Below are positions 24,820 to 32,173 of a stretch of DNA of 32,173 nucleotides, in pieces. A program made the position numbers and the translations under genes. Within the stretch, counting starts at the first letter, position 1. Each line of letters opens with the position of its first letter. Origin of the DNA: a bacterium (lineage in GTDB: Bacteria; Actinomycetota; Acidimicrobiia; Spongiisociales; JAENVV01); assembly GCA_024641305.1 (NCBI GenBank), contig JAHEDI010000009.1, positions 1 to 32,173 on the forward strand, read 5' to 3'. The notes under the pieces were generated by a model, which worked only from the letters and a program-made list of their open reading frames with translations, had not been told where the DNA came from and made no database searches.

Positions 24820-25908
24820 ATGACGACGCAATCCGCGGCTGGTAGTCGGTATCGACTTTTCCTCGAACGATTTCCCGTCAGACGTTTCGTCCTCGTTTTG
24901 CTTGCGCTGGTGATCGCCTACGGCGGCGCCGCCGGATCCATTGCCACCCTGCGGGCGGGCCGATTCTCGGGCGAAGTCTGGGCGAACCTTTTCATTTCTG
25001 GCGTGGCTCGTGGAAGCGTGTATGCCATCATCGCTCTCGGCTACACCCTCGTTTACGGCATTCTCTTCATCATCAACTTTGCGCACGGTGAAGTATTCAT
25101 GGCCGGAGCTTTCACCGCCTACTTCGTGGCCGTCGGGCTTGCATCCAAGGGCATGCTGGAATCGAACCCCATTATCTCCATCGGGATCCTTTTCGTCGTT
25201 TCGTCGCTGGTATCGATGGGCGTGGCCATCCTTCTCGAAAGAATCGCCTACCGCCCGTTGCGCGGCGCTCCCCGCCTCGTACCGCTTATCACCGCCATTG
25301 GCGCCTCATTGTTTCTCCAGTACACGTTCCGGGGTTTCTACGGCGCCAATGCCCGGGCTTACCCCACGATTCCCGCCATCCAGGGGACCTGGGAGATCGG
25401 CAGCTTCCCGGTACAGAAAGTCCACCTCATCTCGATTCTCGGGGCGGTGGCACTCTGGCTGGTCCTGTTCTGGATCGTGGAAAGAACCCGGGTCGGGCGG
25501 GAAATGCGAGCCGTCGGTGAAGATCGCGAAATCGCCGCTCTGATGGGGGTCGACGTAGACCGAACGATCGTTTTCACTTTCGGCATCGGTGGAGCCTTGG
25601 CCGGAGCTGCCGGGATTCTTTACGTTTTCCTCTTCAACCAGGTCATATTCACGATGGGTTTCTTCCCCGGATTGAAGGCATTCACAGCTGCGGTGCTCGG
25701 CGGCATCGGTTCGATCACGGGTGCGGCACTCGGTGGATTGATTCTCGGGATCCTCGAAACGGTCGGCCCCAACCTGTTCCTCGATGGGGCCGGGGTACCA
25801 TCTCCCAACCAGTTGATCCCCATCGTGGCATTCGGCATTCTGGTTCTGGTCTTGATCTTCCTGCCCGGAGGCTTCCTTGGCGCTCCTGACGACAAGAGCC
25901 GCGCATGA
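24820..25908 (+). CDS. livH: LIV/HAAT-type ABC importer permease, LivH family
   Basis: The 362-residue inner-membrane permease has an N-terminal anchor helix and about eight further helices of the BPD_transp_2 family. ARGSVYAIIALGYTLVYGIL and NFAHGEVFMAGAF near the start and GREMRAVGEDREIAALMGVD (the coupling-helix loop facing the ATPases) are diagnostic, as is GFFPGLKAFTAAVLGGIGS near the end. ATG 24820 is preferred, as GGAGAGA lies about 9 nt upstream; GTG 24811 touches that site. It overlaps livM by 4 nt. With LivM it forms the heterodimeric channel. Confidence 0.92.
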   Translation: MTTQSAAGSRYRLFLERFPVRRFVLVLLALVIAYGGAAGSIATLRAGRFSGEVWANLFISGVARGSVYAIIALGYTLVYGILFIINFAHGEVFMAGAFTAYFVAVGLASKGMLESNPIISIGILFVVSSLVSMGVAILLERIAYRPLRGAPRLVPLITAIGASLFLQYTFRGFYGANARAYPTIPAIQGTWEIGSFPVQKVHLISILGAVALWLVLFWIVERTRVGREMRAVGEDREIAALMGVDVDRTIVFTFGIGGALAGAAGILYVFLFNQVIFTMGFFPGLKAFTAAVLGGIGSITGAALGGLILGILETVGPNLFLDGAGVPSPNQLIPIVAFGILVLVLIFLPGGFLGAPDDKSRA

Positions 25909-27638
25909 CCCCGGAACTTCGACGCTCGGTCCGGCAGGGTCTTATCGGTGGTGCCGTGGTCCTCTACCTCGCCTCGGTCGGCATGCTCGTTGCCTTTGAC
26001 GCACGAGCGATCATCACGAACGTCGTCAACTTTGCGACGGTTCTAATCGTGATCACGTTTGCCGCCTTCGGATACCTGGCGGGCCGACCCGGTAAGGGTG
26101 GCGAACCAGCCCAACCATTCCTCCTGGCCGGAGCGGTCACCGGTGCCGTCGCCGGCGCAACAGTCGGCGTGGTGGCCGTACTCGTGGATTTCCTGATCAC
26201 GGGTCTCGAATGGGATGTCCGCAGCATGTGGACCAGCGTCAGCCCCACTTTGATGGAGCTGCTGTCATTCGGCCAATCGCCCATCGTTGGCGCCCTCCTG
26301 ATGACCTTGCTCGGCTTCACGGCCGGACTGGCCGCCGGTTCACTCCATCTGGCGACAACCATCACCCGCAAAGTCATCCTGTTGGGCTTGATGGCCTTTG
26401 TCTTCGGTGCTCTCGGAGCTCCCTTGTTCAAGGTCATGCTTGACGGCATGCACATTCCCAACCGGTGGCTCTTTGACCGCGACGGTCTCACCATCACCGG
26501 AGCCATCGTGCTGTTCGCCGCATTCGGCCTCGCCCGATTGGGATCGTTTCGGGTGGGTGGTCCCCGCCAGGCCCTATTGAAGGTACCCGGAACTTCCGAG
26601 AAAAACCTTCGGTGGGTGATCAGTGTCCTGGCGCTCCTCGGTATTGCGGTTCTGCCATGGATCGTCAACGATTTCGTCTCAGACGTACTCGGGTTCGTCG
26701 GCCTGTATATCTTGCTCGGTCTTGGGTTGAACATCGTCGTCGGCTTCGCCGGTCTGCTCGACCTGGGATACGTCGCTTTTTACGCGGTGGGTGCGTATTC
26801 GGTAGCCATCCTCACCGCTCGCAGTTCCTACCTCGTTGGAGGGTCCGTCACGGCTCCGGCCGTCGCCGGGTACACCAATTTTTGGGTGGCAGTGCCCATT
26901 ACGATCCTCATCGCGGTGGTCATCGGCGTTGCGATTGGTGCCCCGGTTCTCCGTCTGAGAGGCGACTATCTGGCCATCGTCACCCTCGGATTTGGCGAAA
27001 TTATTCGGACGTTGGTGCTGTCCGATTGGCTAAAGGCCAAGTTCGGTGGCCCGCAAGGCCTGACCGAAGTAGCCGCGGTTCCCTTCTTTGGGCTGAACAC
27101 CAGAGATCCCCAGATCCTCTACTACCTCATCTACGCCTTCGCCGGTTTGGCGCTCTTCATTTCGTATCGCCTCAAGACATCCCGGGTCGGCCGGGCGTGG
27201 GCGGCCATGCGAGAGGACGAAGACATCGCCGAAGGCATGGGCGTAAGCGTCATCAAATACAAGCTGCTCGCCTTCGCTACGGGAGCGGCGGTGGGATCTT
27301 TGGGAGGAGCGTTCTTCGCCGCCAAGCTGTCCGTTGCCAACCCCGGTTCGTTCACGTTGCTGGTTTCGATCAACGTACTCGCGGTCGTCGTACTGGGCGG
27401 CATCGGTTCGATTCCGGGCGTAGTCGTTGGGTCTCTTGTCCTGGTTGGACTTCCCGAACTGCTTCGCGAATTCGGCGAGTTCCGATTGCATATCTACGGT
27501 GCCATCCTGATCGCCATCATGATTCTCAAGCCCGAAGGCCTGATTCCCGACAAGCGTCGAGCCCTCGAACTTCACCAGCCCGATCACCAACCCGAGAAGT
27601 CCGTACTGAGCGCCGAGGCAACGGAAGGTATCCAATGA
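25905..27638 (+). CDS. livM: LIV/HAAT-type ABC importer permease, LivM family, with extra N-terminal membrane domain
   Basis: This 577-residue permease is much longer than usual LivM (about 300-420). The core runs from about residue 234: GLYILLGLGLNIVVGFAGLLDLGY, VLRLRGDYLAIVTLGFGEI and the coupling loop GRAWAAMREDEDIAEGMGV are typical. Residues 1-230 add about six hydrophobic segments (near 12-30, 36-58, 71-97, 126-150, 156-177 and 196-211) with Gly/Ala-rich helices such as LLAGAVTGAVAGATVGVV. I recognise no family for that part. The soluble tail after PEGLIPDKRR is also long. The gene starts at ATG 25905, overlapping livH, and overlaps livG by 4 nt. Confidence 0.9.
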   Translation: MTPELRRSVRQGLIGGAVVLYLASVGMLVAFDARAIITNVVNFATVLIVITFAAFGYLAGRPGKGGEPAQPFLLAGAVTGAVAGATVGVVAVLVDFLITGLEWDVRSMWTSVSPTLMELLSFGQSPIVGALLMTLLGFTAGLAAGSLHLATTITRKVILLGLMAFVFGALGAPLFKVMLDGMHIPNRWLFDRDGLTITGAIVLFAAFGLARLGSFRVGGPRQALLKVPGTSEKNLRWVISVLALLGIAVLPWIVNDFVSDVLGFVGLYILLGLGLNIVVGFAGLLDLGYVAFYAVGAYSVAILTARSSYLVGGSVTAPAVAGYTNFWVAVPITILIAVVIGVAIGAPVLRLRGDYLAIVTLGFGEIIRTLVLSDWLKAKFGGPQGLTEVAAVPFFGLNTRDPQILYYLIYAFAGLALFISYRLKTSRVGRAWAAMREDEDIAEGMGVSVIKYKLLAFATGAAVGSLGGAFFAAKLSVANPGSFTLLVSINVLAVVVLGGIGSIPGVVVGSLVLVGLPELLREFGEFRLHIYGAILIAIMILKPEGLIPDKRRALELHQPDHQPEKSVLSAEATEGIQ

Positions 27639-28423
27639 GTCACCTCCTGGATGTGAAGGGATTATCGATCCGCTTCGGTGGCGTTCAAGCCGTCAACAAG
27701 GTCGACTTTCATGCCGATCCCGGCGAAATCGTCGGTGTCATCGGACCGAACGGAGCTGGAAAGACCACCCTCTTCAACATCATCACCGGCTTCTACAGTC
27801 CCGACGAGGGCACCATGATCTTCGACGGTCACAACATCTCAGGACTCAAGCCCAACGCCCTGACCCGCCTCGGCATGGCAAGGACGTTTCAATCGGTAAG
27901 GCTCTTCAACGCGATGACCGTCCTCGAAAACGCCATGGTCGGCCAGCACACCCGGACCAAAGCCGGGGTGTGGGGGGCCCTCACGCGCTCGTCGAAAACA
28001 AAATCCGAAGAGGATCGAATCCGCGAAAGAGCCCGGGAAGTGCTGGCGTTCTTCGGCGATCGTCTGTCAGGACGCGAGGATGCCCTTGCTTCCGACCTTG
28101 CCTACGCCGACCGGCGTCGGCTGGAAATTGCCCGTGCCATGGCCACGGATGCCAAGCTTCTGTTACTGGACGAGCCGGCGGCCGGAATGAACCCGGCTGA
28201 GAAAGATGGATTGATTAGTCAGATCGGCCGTCTTCGGTCTGAGCTCGGCTATTCGATCATCCTCATCGAACACGACATGCCGGTCATCAAGAGCGTATCC
28301 GACCGGGTCGTCGCTCTCGATCACGGCGAGAAAATCACCGAAGGGACCTACGACGAGGTGTCGACCAACAAGCAAGTTATCGAGGCCTACCTCGGCAAGG
28401 CCGCCGAGGAGTCGCACCTATGA
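27635..28423 (+). CDS. livG: LIV/HAAT-type ABC importer ATPase, LivG family
   Basis: The 262-residue ATPase has Walker A GPNGAGKTT (37-45), TFQSVRLF in the Q-loop, Walker B LLLLDEPAAGMNP (175-187) and the H-loop IEHDM. The signature, normally LSYGQQRR in LivG, reads LAYADRR (155-161), replacing the small Gly by Ala and the Gln by Asp. The insertion SSKTKSEEDRIRERAREVL before it is usual for LivG. ATG 27635 follows GGAAGG by about 6 nt and overlaps the livM stop. It pairs with LivF to drive uptake. Confidence 0.92.
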   Translation: MSHLLDVKGLSIRFGGVQAVNKVDFHADPGEIVGVIGPNGAGKTTLFNIITGFYSPDEGTMIFDGHNISGLKPNALTRLGMARTFQSVRLFNAMTVLENAMVGQHTRTKAGVWGALTRSSKTKSEEDRIRERAREVLAFFGDRLSGREDALASDLAYADRRRLEIARAMATDAKLLLLDEPAAGMNPAEKDGLISQIGRLRSELGYSIILIEHDMPVIKSVSDRVVALDHGEKITEGTYDEVSTNKQVIEAYLGKAAEESHL

Positions 28424-29142
28424 CCGCCATCCTGTCAGTCAACGACGTCGACGCCGGATATGGACCAAGCGAGGTTCTCCAAAAGGTCAATATCTATGTG
28501 GACGAGGGCGAGATCGTTTGCCTGCTCGGTTCTAACGCCGCCGGCAAGAGCACCACACTGCGGACCATCCTCGGGATGGTCCGGGCCAGGGCCGGAACCA
28601 TCTCGCTGCGCGGGGAACAGATCCAAACCCTATCGACCCAGCAGATCGTATCGAAAGGCATCACGATGGTGCCCGAGAATCGCCGACTGTTCGCCAAAAT
28701 GACTGTACGAGAGAACCTTGAGATCGGCGCCAACATGCGCAGAGACAAGGCTGAGATCCTGACCGATATCGACCGGGTATTCCTGCTGTTTCCACGCCTC
28801 AAGGAGCGGGTTGCGCAAAAAGCCGGGTCTATGTCGGGGGGCGAGCAGCAGATGTTGGCCATCGGGCGGGCGTTGATGGCCAAACCGTCGGTCCTCCTCA
28901 TGGACGAACCGTCGATGGGTCTCGCCCCGATCCTGGTTCAGCAGGTCTTCGAAACCATCCAGCAAATCAACGCAGACGGCGTGACCGTGTTGGTCGTCGA
29001 ACAAAACGCCAACGTAGCGCTCGCCATTGCGGATCGTGGCTACGTCATCCAGACCGGTCGGATTGTGATGTCCGACACGGCAAAAGCGATGCTCGCCAAC
29101 CCGAAGCTCCGCGACGCCTACCTGGGCGAATTGGAAGGCTAA
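28420..29142 (+). CDS. livF: LIV/HAAT-type ABC importer ATPase, LivF family
   Basis: The 240-residue ATPase has Walker A GSNAAGKST (37-45), the canonical signature MSGGEQQMLAIGRAL, Walker B VLLMDEPSMGLAP and VEQN in the H-region, as usual for LivF, where His is replaced. VPENRRLFAKMTVRENLEIGA is the family Q-loop block. It overlaps livG by 4 nt and closes the operon. Its canonical signature contrasts with the altered one in LivG, so the two nucleotide sites may be functionally unequal. Confidence 0.93.
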   Translation: MTAILSVNDVDAGYGPSEVLQKVNIYVDEGEIVCLLGSNAAGKSTTLRTILGMVRARAGTISLRGEQIQTLSTQQIVSKGITMVPENRRLFAKMTVRENLEIGANMRRDKAEILTDIDRVFLLFPRLKERVAQKAGSMSGGEQQMLAIGRALMAKPSVLLMDEPSMGLAPILVQQVFETIQQINADGVTVLVVEQNANVALAIADRGYVIQTGRIVMSDTAKAMLANPKLRDAYLGELEG

Positions 29143-29303
29143 GGACCCCTCTGCAATTCCATCGGCGCTCCAGGTCCGGCCCGGCACCGGATGGTCGCCG
29201 GTATCGGCAGGCAACTACGAAGAACGCTTTCAGCTAACGAGAAAAGAGCGAGGACCTTGCTTCTCAGATCCAATGCACGCCGGCACCAGCGATAATCGGC
29301 GAC

Positions 29304-30896
29304 ATGGACGTCACCGTGCTTATCGTCGCGTTTGCCTTTGGTTTCGGCGCGAGCCTACTCCGACTTCCGCCTCTGGTGGGTTACCTGATAGCCGGGTTCA
29401 TGCTCAACGCGTACGGCTACGAATCCTCCTCGACCATCGAGACGATCGCCGACCTCGGAGTAATCCTCCTGCTCTTCGGAATAGGACTTAAGCTCAAATT
29501 CAGAACACTCACTCGTCCAGAGGTTTGGGCGTCGGCCGGCAGCTTTGCTGCTATCGCGACCGCAGTGGCCGCGGGCGCGTTGTGGGTATCCGGGCTGCTC
29601 GGATTGAGCCTTACCCAAGACCTGGATCTCCGAGCCACCCTCATCATCGCGCTGGCCCTCTCGTTTTCCAGCACCGTCTTCGCAGTAAAGGCTCTCGAAC
29701 GCACCGATGAAGCCCAATCGCTCGCCGGACGTATTGCGATCGGTGTTCTCATCATCCAGGACCTTGTTGCAGTGCTGTTCCTTGTCGTGTCAGGTGCACA
29801 ACGCCCCTCCTGGTGGGCGCTGGCCCTGGTCCCTCTGTTGCTGGCGTTTCGCCCGGTCGCTTTCTGGCTGATAGATCGAAGTGGCCATGGCGAATTGCTG
29901 ACGCTACTTGGGTTCACACTCGCCGCAGGCGTAGGAGCTGAGATGTTCTATCTGGTGGGCCTGAAACCAGACCTCGGAGCGCTCGTGATGGGTATCGCCT
30001 TGGCGACTCACCACCGTGCCCAGGAAATGTCCGATCAACTGCTTGGCTTCAAGGATCTCTTCTTGATCGGGTTCTTTCTCTCCATCGGCTTGTCGGGGAC
30101 TCCTCCAATTGCGGGCTGGATCGTTGGGCTAGTAGCTGCCATCCTTATCCCTACCCGCAGCTTCATGCTGGTTTGGCTTTTTACCCGCCTAAGGCTGCGA
30201 TCACGCACTGCCCTGCATGCTTCTCTCACCCTCTCGACGTACAGCGAATTTGGTCTGATTGTTATCGCCGCGGCGGTGGCGTCCGGGGACCTCCAACAAC
30301 ACTGGCTCTCCACCGTCGGAATAGCCGTGGCGGGATCGTTCGTGCTTGCTTCGGTGAACAACTCTGCTCGCTACCGCGTCTACGACCGCCTTGCGGTCTT
30401 TCTATCGAAACTCGAACGTCAGCCGTCGATCCCGGATGACGCCATCATCGAGTTCGGTTCGGCTCGGGTCCTCATTTTTGGGATGGGCCGCATTGGGATG
30501 GGCGCCTACGACGAACTCGTGAAGAACGAGCGCGGCCCCGTGGTCGGTGTCGATCGGGATGCCGAAATCAGCATAAAACACCAACAGGCCGGCCGAACAG
30601 TCGTTCGTGGCGATGCACTCGATCGTGACTTTTGGGAGCGGGTGCAGCTTCACCCGGACGTCGAACTGGTCATCGCAGCGACGAGTAACCACGCAGCCAA
30701 CCTCGAGTGCGTGCGACGCATCCGGGAATACTTACCCGATGCTCGCATTGCTGCGGCCGCTACCTATCCCGACGAAGTGGCGGAACTACACGACTCAGGA
30801 GTCGACATCGCCCGCAACCTCTACGAAGAAGCCGGCCAGGCCCTGGCCGATGACGCCGCCGCCACCCTATGGGACGACGCGCCGACCAGCGATTGA
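29304..30896 (+). CDS. CPA2/Kef-type cation:proton antiporter with C-terminal TrkA-N (RCK) domain
   Basis: The 530-residue protein has about twelve helices of the Na+/H+ exchanger fold (residues 1-365), followed by a cytoplasmic nucleotide-binding domain. LPPLVGYLIAGFML and the LALSFSSTVFAVKAL and GVLIIQDLVAVLF helices (Gln152-Asp153) match KefB/KefC. The RCK domain starts ARVLIFGMGRIGMGAYDEL with G-x-G-x-x-G and a downstream Asp in VVGVDRDAE for NAD(H). It probably exchanges K+ or Na+ for protons under control of nucleotide or stress signals. The cytoplasmic part ends after the first Rossmann lobe (about 140 residues). Start ATG 29304 has a poor ribosome binding site. It lies 161 nt after livF and seems independent. 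Confidence 0.88.
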   Translation: MDVTVLIVAFAFGFGASLLRLPPLVGYLIAGFMLNAYGYESSSTIETIADLGVILLLFGIGLKLKFRTLTRPEVWASAGSFAAIATAVAAGALWVSGLLGLSLTQDLDLRATLIIALALSFSSTVFAVKALERTDEAQSLAGRIAIGVLIIQDLVAVLFLVVSGAQRPSWWALALVPLLLAFRPVAFWLIDRSGHGELLTLLGFTLAAGVGAEMFYLVGLKPDLGALVMGIALATHHRAQEMSDQLLGFKDLFLIGFFLSIGLSGTPPIAGWIVGLVAAILIPTRSFMLVWLFTRLRLRSRTALHASLTLSTYSEFGLIVIAAAVASGDLQQHWLSTVGIAVAGSFVLASVNNSARYRVYDRLAVFLSKLERQPSIPDDAIIEFGSARVLIFGMGRIGMGAYDELVKNERGPVVGVDRDAEISIKHQQAGRTVVRGDALDRDFWERVQLHPDVELVIAATSNHAANLECVRRIREYLPDARIAAAATYPDEVAELHDSGVDIARNLYEEAGQALADDAAATLWDDAPTSD

Positions 30897-31010
30897 TCTT
30901 TGGGGCCTGGGTTCCTCCGGGTAGCTCGGACGTGCGAGCGCCTGGCTCGTCCCTTGACCGACTTGGAGCATCGACCAAGGCGCCGCCGTCCACAAGTCGA
31001 AAGGATGGAG

Positions 31011-31016
31011 TAAAGT
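31011..31016 (+). promoter_or_regulatory. Possible -10 box for the glycine riboswitch/gcvT transcript
   Basis: TAAAGT (four of six consensus bases) would place the transcription start near 31022, just before the first aptamer stem at 31035. No clear -35 is found, so this is a positional guess. Confidence 0.3.
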
Positions 31017-31034
31017 GCACGGTGCTGGTGAACA

Positions 31035-31236
31035 GCGCGGGAGAGACCACTTTCGAGGTGGTCGCCGAAGGAGCAACCGCCCCGGAACCTCTCAGGCACA
31101 CGGACCGCGTTGGGAAGCACTACTGGAGAGCAGGATCGGGTCTTCGGATCAGGGTCCTCGCCGAAGGAGTAAGCCTGCGCGAGGCAACTCGGCATGTGAA
31201 TCTCTCAGGCACCGATGACAGGCGGGGCGAGTGTTG
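31035..31236 (+). ncRNA. Tandem glycine riboswitch (two aptamers)
   Basis: Two successive glycine aptamers precede gcvT. Aptamer 1 runs about 31035-31110: its closing stem pairs GCGCGG (31035-31040) with CCGCGT, and it contains GGGAGAGACC, CGCCGAAGGAGCAA and CCTCTCAGGCAC. Aptamer 2 runs about 31117-31236 with CTGGAGAGCA, CGCCGAAGGAGTAAGCC and TCTCTCAGGCACC. These repeated GGAGAG, GCCGAAGGAG and CTCTCAGGCA boxes are the conserved core of the glycine class. It is known as a switch that turns on glycine-cleavage genes when glycine is high, which fits the gcvT gene starting about 26 nt downstream. No terminator hairpin is obvious, so control of translation is likely. Confidence 0.93.
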
Positions 31237-31261
31237 TACGTACGCACACGCAAAGGTCATC

Positions 31262-32173
31262 ATGTCTGAACCAACCCAGCCAGAACCAACCCGGATCCCC
31301 CTCCACACCCTTCATGACGACGCCGGTGCCCGCTTCGGGAAATTCGCCGGCTATGACATGCCAATGCGATACGAAAATGGAGCAGTAGCCGAGCACGAAT
31401 GGTGCCGCATTTCAGCCGCCCTATTCGATGTCTCCCACATGGGTGTCATAGAGATCCGTGGCGACTCACGAGCTTCCACACTTGAATCGTTGGTACCCGC
31501 CGCCCTCTCCGAGCTGGCTGTTGATCGGGCCCGCTACACGTTCTTCACCAACGAGGCGGGCGGGGTGCTAGACGATCTCATGGTCACGAACCGGGGCGAT
31601 TACCTTCAACTGGTCGTCAACGCCGGCACCAAACACGACGACCTGGCACACCTTCGGGCGCGGATCGGCAATCAATGCGACGTCTCCCCCCTGCTCGACA
31701 CCGCCATCCTGGCAATCCAAGGGCCCTTGGCAGTCGACGTTATGCTCCCTCACTCCCCCCAACTCGCCAATCTCTCCTTCGGTTTCGGGGCTTCGGTCGA
31801 TGTCGCCGGAGCGAAGGTTTGGGCATCCCGATCGGGCTATACGGGAGAAGACGGGTTCGAACTCATCGCCGACGCGGCTGACGCCGAACAAATCGCCCAC
31901 ACCCTTCTGAGGGATCCCCGGGTCAGATTGGCAGGGCTGGCCGCCCGAGACTCGCTGCGCCTTGAAGCAGGATTGTGCCTGTACGGTCACGAGCTGACAC
32001 CCGACATCACACCCATCGAAGCCGGACTCTTGTGGGCCATCCAAAAGCGTCGCCGGGTTGACGGCGGCTTTCCCGGCGACGAGATCATTCAGGAGCAAAT
32101 CGCCGGACGCCCCTCTCGGATCCGGGTGGGCCTGGTTTCAGAGAAACGTCCGGTGCGAGAGGAATCTTTGCTT
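31262..32173 (+). CDS. gcvT: Glycine cleavage system T protein (aminomethyltransferase), cut by window edge
   Basis: 304 codons are visible from ATG 31262 to the window edge, against about 360-370 for the whole protein, so only the C-terminal tail is missing. GcvT transfers the methylene group from the aminomethyl-lipoyl H protein to tetrahydrofolate, releasing ammonia. Visible marks are FGKFAGYDMPMRYENG near the start, ALFDVSHMG, GVLDDLMVTN with the folate-region Asp, LAIQGPLA, the SRSGYTGEDGFEL motif and LRLEAGLCLYGHEL. AAAGG sits about 6 nt before the ATG. The preceding tandem glycine riboswitch confirms the glycine-cleavage role, and the remaining gcv genes probably lie to the right of the window. 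Confidence 0.95.
   Translation, partial: MSEPTQPEPTRIPLHTLHDDAGARFGKFAGYDMPMRYENGAVAEHEWCRISAALFDVSHMGVIEIRGDSRASTLESLVPAALSELAVDRARYTFFTNEAGGVLDDLMVTNRGDYLQLVVNAGTKHDDLAHLRARIGNQCDVSPLLDTAILAIQGPLAVDVMLPHSPQLANLSFGFGASVDVAGAKVWASRSGYTGEDGFELIADAADAEQIAHTLLRDPRVRLAGLAARDSLRLEAGLCLYGHELTPDITPIEAGLLWAIQKRRRVDGGFPGDEIIQEQIAGRPSRIRVGLVSEKRPVREESLL

Noticed and set aside
26612-27634. N-terminal extension of LivG back to 26612
   Set aside because: It lies inside livM in another frame and is Arg-rich; ATG 27635 has a ribosome binding site and begins the ATPase domain.
1-32173. Search for CRISPR arrays, tRNA, rRNA, phage or defence genes
   Set aside because: No direct-repeat/spacer pattern, no cloverleaf and no recognisable nuclease, integrase or capsid gene was found by reading; a covariance-model scan was not possible.

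Overview
The window is a stretch of actinobacterial chromosome. Coding density is high, codons favour G and C, and GTG and TTG starts are common. Several families are typical of Actinomycetota: a UPF0182 membrane protein, a TIGR03084-type DinB-like protein, a GerW/YtfJ-like protein with a membrane tail, and a small FSFTRRKNGDVV-type protein. No outer-membrane genes are seen. The set would suit an uncultured lineage such as Acidimicrobiia, but this placement is inference. No IS elements, phage genes, CRISPR arrays, tRNA or rRNA were recognised. Genes at both edges are cut: a giant surface protein at the left and gcvT at the right.

Layout. 1-3871 (minus): N-terminal 1290 residues of a secreted surface protein with four Ig-like/DUF11-like modules of about 225-240 residues and a TQGYWKTH motif. 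4126-5428 (plus): HpcH/HpaI aldolase and shikimate kinase. 5533-7167 (minus): MFS exporter with a C-terminal ABM-like domain. 7478-9060 (plus): ABC-2 permease/ATPase pair of the polysaccharide or teichoic-acid export type. 9078-12593 (minus): UPF0182 protein and TIGR03084 protein. 12713-17920 (plus): VOC protein, EamA transporter, a small conserved protein, GerW-like protein, a divergent FtsH-like membrane protease and a CREST/ceramidase-like membrane hydrolase.

17932-23141 is a metabolic block. A MarR repressor and a pirin run leftwards. A B12-dependent acyl-CoA mutase (separate large and small subunits) and its MeaB/ArgK GTPase chaperone run rightwards with overlapping stops and starts. The two arms diverge from a perfect 30-bp palindrome that is very probably the MarR operator. 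An OsmC-type peroxidase closes the block convergently.

23440-29142 is a complete branched-chain-amino-acid-type (LIV/HAAT) ABC importer in the order binding lipoprotein, LivH, LivM, LivG, LivF. A perfect 10-bp UUCG hairpin follows the binding-protein gene, LivM has a membrane extension of about 230 residues, and LivG has an unusual ABC signature. Importer and mutase together suggest uptake and carbon-skeleton rearrangement of branched-chain compounds, though the mutase substrate cannot be read from the sequence. The window ends with a CPA2/Kef-type cation antiporter and a tandem glycine riboswitch in front of gcvT.

No wholly new system is evident. The best leads are the palindrome-controlled mutase/pirin locus with an atypical mutase active site, the divergent FtsH-like protease beside a GerW-like protein, the extended LivM and the modular surface protein.
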